From positions 558,001-622,000 of the forward strand of contig CAWIMQ010000001.1 in NCBI GenBank assembly GCA_963837265.1: a DNA stretch of 64,000 nt. Reading direction: 5' to 3'. This document shows, piece by piece, positions 25,994 to 34,217 of the stretch. The position numbers were made by a program, and so were the translations under genes. The DNA comes from DATBLE01 sp963837265 (GTDB lineage Bacteria; Actinomycetota; Thermoleophilia; Gaiellales; Gaiellaceae). The first letter of the stretch is position 1, and each line of letters starts with the position of its first letter. The notes under the pieces are model-generated. The model was not told where the DNA came from, did not search any database, and was given only the letters and a program-made list of their open reading frames with translations.

Positions 25994-27564
25994 AGCGCCC
26001 CCTTCGTCGAGCCGGAGACGGTCCCGTCCAGGGCGCACGCCTGGCGCAGCGCCCGCCCGACCGCCTTGAACGCCGCCTCGGCGACGTGATGGTCGTCGCC
26101 GCCGGCCGCTTCCACGTGCAGGGTCAGGCCCGCCTCGACCGCAAACCGCTCGAGCGCGTGCGGCAGTAGCGTCGGCGCGAGGCCGCCGACCCGGTCGCCC
26201 GCGAACACGAGCCGGATCTCGGCATGAGGCCGGCGGGCGAGGTCGACCGCGGCAACGGCGCGCGCTTCGTCCATCGGCACGGTCGCCGACCCGTAGCGCG
26301 TCACCCCGGAGCGGCCGTCGAGAGCCTGTCCGACCGCGCTTCCGAGCGCAGCGAGCACGTCCTCGACCAGGTGGTGCGCGTCGACGTCGAGGTCGCCCCC
26401 GGCGGCGAGCTCGAGGTCGAGCCCGCCGTGCAGGGCGAGCTGTGCGAGCAGGTGGTCGAGGAAGCCGACGCCGGTGTCGATCCGGGCACGGCCGTGCCCG
26501 TCGAGCGCCAGCGAGACGCGGAGCGCAGTCTCGGCCGTGGTCCTGACGACGAGGGCCGAGCGCGCGTGAGCCGGTTCCGGCGCGGCGCCGAGCGCGGCGG
26601 CGATCCGGTCGTTCTCGGCCGGCACGCGCACGGTGATCCGGATCGCGTCCGGGAAGCGGCGGACGACCAGACCCTGCCGCTCGAGCTCGTCGGCGAGCCG
26701 CGCGGCGTCCTCGACGCGAACGAGCACGAAGTTCGCATGCACGGGCGGGCAGTCGAAGCCCGCGGCGGCCAGCGCGCCGCGCAGCCGCTCACGCTCGGCG
26801 ACGGTCTGCTCCACGTCGAGGCGCGGGCTCCGGAGCGCGGCGGCGCCGATCCGGGCGGCAGGCGCGGCCACGGGCGCCGGATCCCGGCGGCGGTCGAGCT
26901 CGCGGGCGAGCCGCGGCGAGGCGACCGCGTACCCCACCCGCAGCGCCGCGAGGCCGAACGCCTTCGAGAGCGTGCGGATCGCGATCAGATTGGGCACCTC
27001 CGCGATCAGCGGCACGACCGTCTTGCCGGCGTACTCGAAGTAGGCCTCGTCGACGACGACCGCCGCGTCCGGGAGCGAGCGCGCGATCTCCGCGATCGCG
27101 TCCGGCTCGAGCACCTCGCCGGTCGGGTTGTTCGGGTTGCAGGCCCAGACGAGATCGGCGCCGGCCGGGTCGTCGACGACGGTGCTCCCCTCGACGCCGC
27201 TCGCGATCGCGTAGAGCGGATAGGTCGGCCGTCGCACGCAGGCACGCCGTCCGGGGCCGAGGAAGGTGCGCGCCGCGAGACCGATCAGGCCGTCGGCGCC
27301 GGCCCCGGGGACGATCTGGTCGGGAGCGACGCCGGCGTAGCCGGCCGCCGCCTCCCGCAGCTCGCGGTAGGTCCCTTCCGGGTACTCGTTCAGGTTCGCG
27401 ACGCTCTCGCCGAGCGGCACCTGCGGGACGCCGGGGAGGGGCGGGACGTTCGCGTCGAAGCGGATCACCTCCGCGGGCCGCAGCCCCCACCGCGCGGCGA
27501 CGTCGTCCACGGTGGAGGCCCAGACGTAGGGCTCGAAACCCTCCGGAAGCGGACGGGCGCTCAT
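25990..27564 (-). CDS. hisCB: HisC-HisB fusion: histidinol-phosphate aminotransferase / imidazoleglycerol-phosphate dehydratase
   Basis: One uninterrupted 524-residue frame. Residues 1-330 are a class II aminotransferase (RFDANVPPLPG, CNPNNPTGE, PLP Lys in RTLSKAFG near 200, and RITVRVPAENDRI near the end). Residues 335-524 are a dehydratase with its two metal motifs, DAHHLVEDV and DDHHVAEAAFKA. No stop separates them and no ATG, GTG or TTG lies at the join (LVVRTTAET) to restart translation. The fused enzymes act at steps 6 and 7, successive in the pathway: HisB makes the imidazole-acetol phosphate that HisC transaminates. ATG 27564 overlaps the hisD stop. This differs from the known HisB phosphatase-dehydratase fusion. 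Confidence 0.9.
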   Translation of the reverse strand: MSARPLPEGFEPYVWASTVDDVAARWGLRPAEVIRFDANVPPLPGVPQVPLGESVANLNEYPEGTYRELREAAAGYAGVAPDQIVPGAGADGLIGLAARTFLGPGRRACVRRPTYPLYAIASGVEGSTVVDDPAGADLVWACNPNNPTGEVLEPDAIAEIARSLPDAAVVVDEAYFEYAGKTVVPLIAEVPNLIAIRTLSKAFGLAALRVGYAVASPRLARELDRRRDPAPVAAPAARIGAAALRSPRLDVEQTVAERERLRGALAAAGFDCPPVHANFVLVRVEDAARLADELERQGLVVRRFPDAIRITVRVPAENDRIAAALGAAPEPAHARSALVVRTTAETALRVSLALDGHGRARIDTGVGFLDHLLAQLALHGGLDLELAAGGDLDVDAHHLVEDVLAALGSAVGQALDGRSGVTRYGSATVPMDEARAVAAVDLARRPHAEIRLVFAGDRVGGLAPTLLPHALERFAVEAGLTLHVEAAGGDDHHVAEAAFKAVGRALRQACALDGTVSGSTKGAL

Positions 27565-28703
27565 GCGCGGGCCGCGATCGCGGCGGCGTGGAGCGGGAGG
27601 CCCTCGAGCCGGGCGAGCGCGTCGACCGTGTCCCTGACGGCGTCGAGCCCCGCCGGCGTGGCGCGGACGTACTGGACGGGCTTCAGGAACGCCTCCAGCC
27701 CGAGCCCGCCCGTTCCGCGCGCGAGGCCGCCCGTCGGGAGGACGTGGTTCGAGCCCGCGGCGTAGTCGCCGAGCACGGCGGCCGTGCCGAGGAAGACTGC
27801 GCCGGCGTGCCGGACCTCCTTCGCGAGCCGCTCGGGGTCGGCGACGAGCAGCTCGAGGTGCTCGGGCGCGTACTCGTTCGCGCGCTCGACCGCCGCCTGG
27901 AGGGAGCCGGCCAGCTCGACTCGGGCACGACCCCCGACCCGGGCGGCGACGTCGTCGGCGAGCCGCCGGCTGGTCGTGACGAGAATCGCCTCGCTGTCGG
28001 GGCCGTGCTCGGCCTGGGCGAGCAGGTCGGCCGCGCACAGGGCCGCATCGGCCGTGTCGTCGGCGATCACCAGCACCTCGCTCGGGCCCGCGGGCAGGTC
28101 GATCGCGACGCTCCCCGAGACGAGCAGCTTCGCCGCGGTCACCCAGCGGCTCCCGGGACCGACGATCTTGTCCACCCGCGGCACGGTCTCCGTGCCGTAC
28201 GCGAGCGCCGCGACGGCCTGCGCGCCGCCCATCGCGTACACCTCGCCGATCCCGAGCTCGCGTGCCGTGGCCAGGAGGCCCTCCGAGGCGCCCGGCGTCG
28301 CCACCGCGATCCGCCGGACGCCGGCGACCCGCGCCGGCACGGCCGCCATCACGAGCGACGACACGAGCGGCGCCCGGCCGCCGGGAACGTAGATCCCGAC
28401 CGAGTCGAGCGGGCCGAACCGGCGCTCGACGGCGATTCCCTCCACGGGCGAGACGATCGTGTCCCCCGGCCGCTGCGCCGAGTGCACGGCCTCGACCGCG
28501 GCTGCGAGCGTGCGGATCGCCCGGAGCGCCTCGCCGTCGAGCCGCGACGCCTCGATCGCCTCCTCGGGCACGCGCAGCGCGGCCGGGCGTCCGCCGTCGA
28601 GCCGCTCGGCCCAGTCCAGGACCGCGTCGTCGCCCCGGTCGCGGACGTCGGCGACGATCTCCGCGACCCGCGGTAGCACGCCCTCGAGCGCGAGACCTCT
28701 CAC
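27561..28703 (-). CDS. hisD: Histidinol dehydrogenase
   Basis: 380 residues, the NAD-dependent zinc enzyme for the last two steps to histidine. Visible motifs: VGIYVPGGRAPLVSS, MGGAQAVAALAYGT, KIVGPGSRWVTAAK, Gln/His zinc site AQAEHGPDSEAIL, catalytic Glu-His EYAPEHLEL, Asp in GDYAAGSNHVLPTGG and a late His (LPLHAAA). It is about 50 residues shorter than usual at the N-terminus. GTG 28703 forms a GTGA overlap with the hisG stop and appears to be the true start. Confidence 0.93.
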   Translation of the reverse strand: MRGLALEGVLPRVAEIVADVRDRGDDAVLDWAERLDGGRPAALRVPEEAIEASRLDGEALRAIRTLAAAVEAVHSAQRPGDTIVSPVEGIAVERRFGPLDSVGIYVPGGRAPLVSSLVMAAVPARVAGVRRIAVATPGASEGLLATARELGIGEVYAMGGAQAVAALAYGTETVPRVDKIVGPGSRWVTAAKLLVSGSVAIDLPAGPSEVLVIADDTADAALCAADLLAQAEHGPDSEAILVTTSRRLADDVAARVGGRARVELAGSLQAAVERANEYAPEHLELLVADPERLAKEVRHAGAVFLGTAAVLGDYAAGSNHVLPTGGLARGTGGLGLEAFLKPVQYVRATPAGLDAVRDTVDALARLEGLPLHAAAIAARA

Positions 28704-29569
28704 GGCACGAGCCGCTCCACCGGGACGACCAGGATCGACGTCGCGCCGGCCGCCTTCAGCGGCGGCAGCAGGTCCCAGATCTCGTCCGCGTCGACGGCCG
28801 CGTGCACGGCGATCTGCCCCGGCTCGGCGAGCGGCAGCACGGACGGCGCTCCCATTCCCGGCAGGAGCGCGCGGATCGCCGGCAGCGCCTCCTCGGACGC
28901 GTTCAGCATCACGTACCGGCGGCGGCGCGCGGCGACCACGCCACGGAGCATCAGCTCGAGCCGCTCGACGAGCTCCCGGCGGCCGTCGAGCGGCTCCCGC
29001 GCGACCAGCACCGCTTCGGAGCGGAGCAGCGTGCCGAGGCGGCGGAGGCCGTTCGCGCTGGCGGTCGACCCGGTCGAGACGAGATCGACCACGGCGTCGG
29101 ACAGGCCCAGCCGGGGCGCGGTCTCGACGGAGCCGGAGATCGTGATCAGCTCGGCCTCCACGCCGATCTCCGCCAGCGCTGCCCTCGTCGTCACCGGGTA
29201 CGCCGTCGCCACCCGCAGGCCGGCGAGGTCGGCCGGCGACCGCTGCGGCGCCGCGGCCGGGACGGCCGCCTCCAGCGTGCAGGCGCCGAAGCCCAGCTCG
29301 ACGAGCGTGACGACGTCGGCTTGCGCCTCGGCGACCAGGTTCGCCCCGGTGATCCCGACGTGCACGACGCCGTCCTGGACGTACTCGGGGATGTCGCCGG
29401 CGCGGACGAGAAGCAGGTCGACCGGAGCGTTCTCGCAGGGCACGTGCAGGGCCCGCTCGCCGGGGTCGAAGCGCAGGCCGGCAGCCTCGAGCAGCTCGAG
29501 CGCCGGCGCCGCCAGCCGCCCTTTCGAGGGGACGGCGACGAGCAGCCGGCCCTCGACGCCCGCGCTCAC
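28700..29569 (-). CDS. hisG: ATP phosphoribosyltransferase (long form)
   Basis: 289-residue long-form HisG, the first and normally feedback-controlled enzyme of histidine synthesis. The catalytic part contains LLVAVPSKGRL, GITGANLVAEAQ and the PRPP-type loop DAVVDLVSTGSTASANGL. The C-terminal 75 residues (SEEALPAIRALLPGMGAP, AVHAAVDADEIWDLLPPLK, GATSILVVPVERLVP) are the ACT-like histidine-binding domain, so allosteric control is expected. GTG 29569 lies 5 bases after AGGAGG. Confidence 0.94.
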   Translation of the reverse strand: MSAGVEGRLLVAVPSKGRLAAPALELLEAAGLRFDPGERALHVPCENAPVDLLLVRAGDIPEYVQDGVVHVGITGANLVAEAQADVVTLVELGFGACTLEAAVPAAAPQRSPADLAGLRVATAYPVTTRAALAEIGVEAELITISGSVETAPRLGLSDAVVDLVSTGSTASANGLRRLGTLLRSEAVLVAREPLDGRRELVERLELMLRGVVAARRRRYVMLNASEEALPAIRALLPGMGAPSVLPLAEPGQIAVHAAVDADEIWDLLPPLKAAGATSILVVPVERLVP

Positions 29570-29578
29570 GAGAGCCTC

Positions 29579-29887
29579 CTAGCGCGTGCGGCCGAGCACG
29601 ATCGCGTACCCGCCTGCCCCGTGGCGCAGCCACTGCGCCACGCGCGTGACGGTGGCCGTGCTCGTGTGCACGCGCCCGGCGATCTCCAGGTACGGCAGCC
29701 TCTGCTCGAGCAGGCGGACGATCTGCCAGCGATGGGCGAGAGCCTCCAGCTCGGCGAGCGTGCAGAGGTCGCGGAGGAAGCGCCTCGCTTCGTCCCGCGT
29801 GCGCAGAGTGAGCACGGCGTCGGCGAGCTCGTCGAGACCCGGAACCTCTTCGACGGCATGTCGCGGCTCGGTTGCCTCGTCGCCCAT
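29579..29887 (-). CDS. YerC/YecD-family TrpR-like regulator
   Basis: 102 residues. TrpR-like helical domain: LRDLCTLAELEALAHRW, LLEQRLPYLEIAGR, and the recognition helix VHTSTATVTRVAQWLRHG. The family is often next to his genes, and autoregulation is common in TrpR-type proteins. It starts the leftward operon, 10 bases before hisG, and faces hisA across a 30-base symmetric gap. No Shine-Dalgarno precedes its ATG (29887). It is the natural candidate for a histidine-responsive repressor of both transcripts, though ligand sensing is inference. Confidence 0.88.
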   Translation of the reverse strand: MGDEATEPRHAVEEVPGLDELADAVLTLRTRDEARRFLRDLCTLAELEALAHRWQIVRLLEQRLPYLEIAGRVHTSTATVTRVAQWLRHGAGGYAIVLGRTR

Positions 29888-29893
29888 GCGACT

Positions 29894-29911
29894 ATGTTAG
29901 CATGCTAATAC
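29894..29911. promoter_or_regulatory. Symmetric divergent his operator with two -10 boxes
   Basis: TTAGCATGCTAA (29897-29908) is a perfect 12-bp palindrome centred exactly midway between the yerC ATG (29887) and the hisA ATG (29918). TAATAC (29906-29911) is a -10 for hisA and TAACAT (29894-29899, minus) a -10 for yerC, each ending 6 bases before its start codon. A dimer on the palindrome would cover both. Confidence 0.75.
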
Positions 29912-29917
29912 GTCAGC

Positions 29918-30616
29918 ATGGACAGGCTCGAGGTCATCCCCGCGATCGACGTCCTCGAGGGCCGGTGCGTGCGGCTCTCGGAGGGCCGCCGCGACCGGGT
30001 CACGGTCGAGGGCGGCGATCCCGCGGCGGCGGCCGCGAGGTTCGCCGGCGAAGGGGCCGGCCGGCTGCACGTCGTCGACCTGGACGGAGCGTTCTCGGGG
30101 CAGCCGACACGGGGCCTCGTCGAGGCCGTGGTCTCGGCGGGCGTCCCGGTGCAGGTCGGCGGAGGGCTTCGCTCCCCGGAGGCGGTCGAGGCCGCGCTCG
30201 AGGCCGGCGCGGCGCGGGCGATCGTCGGAACCGCCGCCCTGACGCAGGTCGAGGCGCTGGCCGAGCGCTTCGCGGAGCAGCTCGTCGTCGCCGTGGACGC
30301 CCGCGACGGGAAGGTCGTCGGCGACGGGTGGACGAGCGAATGGGAGCTGGCCCCGGGCGAGCTCGCCCGCCGCTGCGCAGCCGCCGGCGTCCGGCGGCTG
30401 CTGGTCACGAGCACCCGGCGCGACGGGTCGCTCTCCGGCCCGGACCTCCCGCTCCTCGCGGAGGTGCTCGAGGCCGGGCTACCGGTGCTCGCCGCCGGCG
30501 GCGTCGCCGGGCTCGACGACCTGAGGAGGCTCCGCGAGCTCGGCTGCGAGGGCGCCGTCGTCGGGCGCGCGCTCTGGAGCGGCCGCTTCAGCCTGGCCGA
30601 CGCGCTCGCCTCCTAG
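29918..30616 (+). CDS. hisA: ProFAR isomerase
   Basis: 232-residue TIM barrel converting ProFAR to PRFAR. The first catalytic Asp is in VIPAIDVLEGRCVRL and the second in VVAVDARDGKV. Phosphate sites are PVQVGGGLRS and VLAAGGVAGL. The actinobacterial PriA, which also acts in tryptophan synthesis, is closely related; which activity applies cannot be decided here. It is the only his gene read rightward, without a Shine-Dalgarno and with a -10 box giving a leaderless start. Confidence 0.93.
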   Translation: MDRLEVIPAIDVLEGRCVRLSEGRRDRVTVEGGDPAAAAARFAGEGAGRLHVVDLDGAFSGQPTRGLVEAVVSAGVPVQVGGGLRSPEAVEAALEAGAARAIVGTAALTQVEALAERFAEQLVVAVDARDGKVVGDGWTSEWELAPGELARRCAAAGVRRLLVTSTRRDGSLSGPDLPLLAEVLEAGLPVLAAGGVAGLDDLRRLRELGCEGAVVGRALWSGRFSLADALAS

Positions 30617-30631
30617 CCCGCACCCGTCGAG

Positions 30632-30684
30632 CTTCACAAATTGAAGAATTGCCTCTTGACGCCGGTTTCCGGACGTGTCATGGT
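30632..30684 (+). promoter_or_regulatory. Promoter and upstream dyad for amt leader
   Basis: TTGACG (30656-30661), a 17-base spacer and CATGGT (30679-30684) form a plausible promoter after the hisA stop. Ten bases upstream of the -35, CTTCA/TGAAG (30632-30646) form a short AT-rich dyad that could bind a nitrogen regulator. The regulator is not identified. Confidence 0.45.
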
Positions 30685-30729
30685 GCCGGCACGCGTACCG
30701 ACGACGGCGTCGTGGCGCAGGGGCAACGT

Positions 30730-30764
30730 GGCCTCGGGACTCTGGTGAGTCCCGGGCCTTTTTT
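30730..30764 (+). terminator. Intrinsic terminator in the amt leader (attenuator candidate)
   Basis: GGCCTCGGGACTC (30730-30742) pairs with GAGTCCCGGGCC (30747-30758) around a 4-base loop and is followed by six T (30759-30764). It lies between the amt promoter and the amt gene, so it would stop amt transcription unless antiterminated. A second stem, CCGGCGGG/CCCGCCGG, sits directly before the AAAGGAGG of amt. Confidence 0.75.
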
Positions 30765-30814
30765 GTTGGGCGAACGACCGGCGGGCCGGATGCGCCCGCC
30801 GGAAAGGAGGCCGG

Positions 30815-32197
30815 ATGCTGTACCCAGATTGGCTGAACCCCGGCGACAACGCCTGGCAGCTGACGGCGGCGACGCTCGTCGGGCTGATGAGCGTTCCCGG
30901 GCTCGTCGTCCTCTACGGCGGCGTGATGCAGAAGCGCTGGTCGGTCAACAGCATGATGCTCGCGTTCGTCGCCTTCGCGCTCGTGCTCGTCATCTGGGTG
31001 CTGTACGCCTTCAAGATGGGCTTCGGCAGCCCGATCCCGGTCGGAGGAAAGGGCAGCTTCTGGCACAACCTCCTCGGGAAGCCCGGCAGCGTTCTGAGCC
31101 ACCAGGAGCTCCAGGGCCGGGGCCACATCCCGAACCTCGGCGCGGCCGGAGTGCTCGACGTTCCGCAGTCGTCGCTCGTCTACTTCCAGTTCGTCTTCGC
31201 GGCGATCACGCCGATCCTGATGCTCGGCTCGGTGCTCGGCCGGGTCAACTTCAAGGCGTGGATTCCCTTCGTCGTCCTGTGGGGGAGCGGCGTCTACACG
31301 GTCAACGCCTTCCTGATCTGGGGCGGCGGGTGGTTCGCCCAGCACGGGGCCGTCGACTTCAGCGGGGGCTACGTCATCCATCTCGCCGCCGGCGTGTCCG
31401 GCTTCGTCGCCGCCTGGGTGATCGGCCCGCGCCTGGCGCGCGACCGCGAGATCGACGCGCCGAACAACCTGGCGATGGTCGCAGTCGGCGCCGGCCTCTT
31501 GTGGCTCGGCTGGAACGGCTTCAACGGCGGCGACCCGTACAACGCCGGCGCCGATGCCGCCGCCGCCGTCCTGAACACCAACCTCGCCACCGCCGTCGCC
31601 TTCCTCGTGTGGGTCTGCTGGGACTACGCGACCGGGCGCATGCCGTCGCTGATCGGCAGCGTGAACGGGATGATCGTCGGCCTGGTCGCGATCACGCCCG
31701 CGGCCGGCTTCGTCAACGGCTGGGGAGCGATCCTGATCGGCGCGATCGCTTCGTCGACCGTCTTCGTCGCGTACAACTACCTGGCGCTGCTCCGGCCGTT
31801 CCGCGGCGTCGACGACACGCTCGGCGTCGTCTACACCCACGGCTTCGCCGGCCTGGTCGGCGGGCTGCTCGTCGGCCTGCTGGCGGACTCCTCGATGGAG
31901 GTCGTCCCCGGGTTCTCGGTCGCCGGCGGGCTGCACCTGCTCGAGTGGCAGCTGTTCACCGCGCTCTGGGTGATCGTCTTCTGCGCGGTCGGCACGTTCC
32001 TCCTGCTCAAGCTGGTCGGCGTCTTCGTGCCGCTGCGCATGACCGATGAGGAGATGGAGATCGGCGACCTCGCGGTCCACGGCCACGAGGTCTACCCGTC
32101 CGACATCCCCTCGCTGGGATTCCCGGGCGGGGTTCCGTCCCCCCCGCCCGCGCCCGCCCCGGCCGGAGGTGGCGTGACCGCCGAGCCGGCCGGGTAG
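30815..32197 (+). CDS. amt: Ammonium transporter
   Basis: 460 residues, about eleven transmembrane helices. Family motifs: YGGVMQKRWSVNSMML early, WGGGWFAQHGAVDFSGG in the middle, the twin-His region around GYVIHLAAGVSG and VYTHGFAGLVGG. The tail (EVYPSDIPSLGFPG, then Pro-Ala-rich) is cytoplasmic. ATG 30815 follows AAAGGAGG. It lies after a terminator-containing leader, hinting at nitrogen-dependent attenuation. The USP gene follows; no glnK gene is next to it, which is unusual. Confidence 0.94.
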   Translation: MLYPDWLNPGDNAWQLTAATLVGLMSVPGLVVLYGGVMQKRWSVNSMMLAFVAFALVLVIWVLYAFKMGFGSPIPVGGKGSFWHNLLGKPGSVLSHQELQGRGHIPNLGAAGVLDVPQSSLVYFQFVFAAITPILMLGSVLGRVNFKAWIPFVVLWGSGVYTVNAFLIWGGGWFAQHGAVDFSGGYVIHLAAGVSGFVAAWVIGPRLARDREIDAPNNLAMVAVGAGLLWLGWNGFNGGDPYNAGADAAAAVLNTNLATAVAFLVWVCWDYATGRMPSLIGSVNGMIVGLVAITPAAGFVNGWGAILIGAIASSTVFVAYNYLALLRPFRGVDDTLGVVYTHGFAGLVGGLLVGLLADSSMEVVPGFSVAGGLHLLEWQLFTALWVIVFCAVGTFLLLKLVGVFVPLRMTDEEMEIGDLAVHGHEVYPSDIPSLGFPGGVPSPPPAPAPAGGGVTAEPAG

Positions 32198-32233
32198 CGG
32201 CGGCCAGCCGGATCGAGAAAGGAAGCAACGGCC

Positions 32234-32899
32234 ACGAAGATCATCGTCTCCTACGACGGGACCGACAACGACCGCGACGCACTCGCCTTCGCGAGGGTCC
32301 TCGCGCGCGGCGGCGCGGCGCTCGAGCTCGCCTACGTCCGTCACGCACACGAGAGCGAGACCGCCCGCGAGCGGCTCGCCGAGCACGAGGCGCACGCGCT
32401 GCTCGACGCGGGAGCCGAGGCGCTCGACGGGCTCGACGTCCCGCGGCACGTCGTGCTCAGCGGGTCGACGCCCGAAGGGCTGCGCAGCCTGGCGCTCGGC
32501 ATCGGCGCCGGGATGATCGTCTTCGGCTCCGAGTACCGCACGGCGCCGGGACACGTCGACCCGCAGGCGTCCGCGCGGCGTCTGCTCGACGGCGGGCCGA
32601 TCGCGCTGGGGCTGGCGCCGGCCGGCTTCCACGAGCGGGCCGGGTACACGATCGCCGCGATCGGCGCGGTCGCGGAGGACGGCGACCCGTGCGTCCTGGA
32701 AACGGCGGAGGCGGTCGCCTCCAGGCTCGGCGGCACGGTGGCGCCGCGCGCGACGGGCGGCGTCGACCTGATCGTCGTCGGCTCGAAGCCCGGCACGGTC
32801 ACCGGTCGCGTCACGATCAGCGCCGCCGCCGAGTACCTGATCGAGCTCGCGCGCTGCCCCGTCCTCGTGCTCCCGCGCGGCGTCGCGGTCGCCCTGTAG
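32234..32899 (+). CDS. Universal stress protein, two USP halves; probable ACG start
   Basis: 221 residues if translation begins at ACG 32234, where the family's initial Met would be (xKIIVSYDGTDNDRDALAF). The first USP domain ends with the ATP-binding loop GSTPEGLRSLALGIGAGM and FGSEYRTAPG; a second, weaker one runs from YTIAAIGA to CPVLVLPRG. Between the amt stop and this point no ATG, GTG or TTG is in frame. GAAAGGA lies 10 bases upstream, supporting initiation there. A base error (ATG to ACG) is the alternative. It is cotranscribed with amt, 36 bases apart. Confidence 0.8.
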   Translation, partial: TKIIVSYDGTDNDRDALAFARVLARGGAALELAYVRHAHESETARERLAEHEAHALLDAGAEALDGLDVPRHVVLSGSTPEGLRSLALGIGAGMIVFGSEYRTAPGHVDPQASARRLLDGGPIALGLAPAGFHERAGYTIAAIGAVAEDGDPCVLETAEAVASRLGGTVAPRATGGVDLIVVGSKPGTVTGRVTISAAAEYLIELARCPVLVLPRGVAVAL

Positions 32900-32901
32900 C
32901 G

Positions 32902-33303
32902 ATGCCCGCCGAGGCGAGCCGGCTCACACGGCGGATCGGGCGCCGCGACCGGCGGTTCCTCACCGCGCTCGCGACGGCGGCCGCGGCCGGAATCGCCGCC
33001 GCGGTCGCCCTCGGCGGCGTGCACTCCAGCCCCGCGGTCTCCGAGGCCTGCGTCACGCTCGACCAGGCGGGAGTGATGGGCGGAGGCACGTGGCGCTTCT
33101 GCGGCGATGCCGCCGCCGCCTACTGCCGGGCACACGCCGCAGCGGGCGCCCGCGCCGCCGAGCAGTGCGACAGGCTCGCCCGCCTCGCCCCCGGCGCCCG
33201 TCCCACGCGCGGATCGCGCCGATCGTCTCGCCCGGCCCGGGGTGAGCGCCTCGCGGACCGCGACTCGCGCGCCTGCCTACGAGCGCACGCCGGATGCCGG
33301 TGA
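32902..33303 (+). CDS. Small secreted or membrane-anchored Cys-containing protein
   Basis: 133 residues. A basic N-terminus (RLTRRIGRRDRRF) is followed by one hydrophobic segment (LTALATAAAAGIAAAVAL) and a short exported part with four Cys (EACVTLDQAG, WRFCGDAAAAYC, EQCDRLARL), perhaps two disulfides. The tail is Arg/Ser-rich. ATG 32902 lies 2 bases after the USP stop; the last 27 bases overlap the convergent ilvE end. The family is not recognised. Confidence 0.6.
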   Translation: MPAEASRLTRRIGRRDRRFLTALATAAAAGIAAAVALGGVHSSPAVSEACVTLDQAGVMGGGTWRFCGDAAAAYCRAHAAAGARAAEQCDRLARLAPGARPTRGSRRSSRPARGERLADRDSRACLRAHAGCR

Positions 33304-34212
33304 GACAGGCACGCGGTCGAGCCACTCCTGCGGCGCGCCCCTGCGACCCCGGACGGCGTCGAGGTAGGCGCTCTGGAGATCGAGGGTGACCGGCCCGACG
33401 CCCAGCTCGTGGTCGTCGACCGAGCGCACGGGAGTGACCTCGGCCGCCGTCCCGCACATGAACACCTCGTCGGCCACGTAGAGGTCCGAGCGGATCAGCC
33501 GCGTCTCCTGCAGCGGGTACCCGAGCACGCCCGCGAGGAAGATGATCGTGTCCCGCGTGATCCCGGGCAGGATCGAGGCGGACAGGTCGGGCGTGCGGAC
33601 GACGCCGTCCTTGACCGCGAAGACGTGCTCCCCCGACCCGTCGGCGACGAAACCGGCGTCGGTGAGCAGGATCGCCTCCTCGTAGCCGTTCCTGGTCGCC
33701 TCCTCGACGGCGAGCATCGAGTTCAGGTAGACGCCGGTAGCCTTGGCGGCGTGCGGGATCGTGTTCCCGTCGACCCGCCGCCACGAGGAGATCATCGCCC
33801 GGATGCCGAGCCGCTGTCCCTCCTCGCCGAGGTAGGCGCCCCACGGCCAGCACATCACTCCCACCTCGACAGGATTCCCGCGTGGCAGGACCGCGAGCTC
33901 ACCCGCTCCGAAGAACGCGATCGGCCGCAGGTAACACTCGCGCAGCTCGTTCGCCGCCACCACGGCGAGGCATGCCGAGCGCAGCTCCTCGACCGAGTAG
34001 GGCAGTCGCATCCGGAGCAGGCGGGCCGACCGGGCGAAGCGCTCGAGGTGATCTCGGAGCCGGAAGACCGCGGGCCCTTCGTCCGTCGCGTAGCAGCGGA
34101 TCCCCTCGAAGACCCCGGCGCCGTAGTGGAGCCCGTGCGCTCCGAGATGGACGGTCGCGTCCGCCCAGTCCACGAGCTCGCCGTTGAGCCAGATCTTCTC
34201 GACCGTCTGCAT
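33277..34212 (-). CDS. ilvE: Branched-chain amino acid aminotransferase
   Basis: 311 residues, PLP class IV. Hallmarks: GLHYGAGVFEGIRCY, RPIAFFGAGEL, PLP Lys in IPHAAKATGVYLNS, and EVFMCGTAAEVTPV. It exchanges the amino group between Glu and the 2-ketoacids of Leu, Ile and Val. The ATG at 34212 lies 5 bases after the gltB stop, coupling it to glutamate supply; a longer upstream frame is only the shadow of gltB. It complements the ilv genes of the divergent operon. Confidence 0.94.
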   Translation of the reverse strand: MQTVEKIWLNGELVDWADATVHLGAHGLHYGAGVFEGIRCYATDEGPAVFRLRDHLERFARSARLLRMRLPYSVEELRSACLAVVAANELRECYLRPIAFFGAGELAVLPRGNPVEVGVMCWPWGAYLGEEGQRLGIRAMISSWRRVDGNTIPHAAKATGVYLNSMLAVEEATRNGYEEAILLTDAGFVADGSGEHVFAVKDGVVRTPDLSASILPGITRDTIIFLAGVLGYPLQETRLIRSDLYVADEVFMCGTAAEVTPVRSVDDHELGVGPVTLDLQSAYLDAVRGRRGAPQEWLDRVPVSPASGVRS

Positions 34213-34217
34213 CCGGC

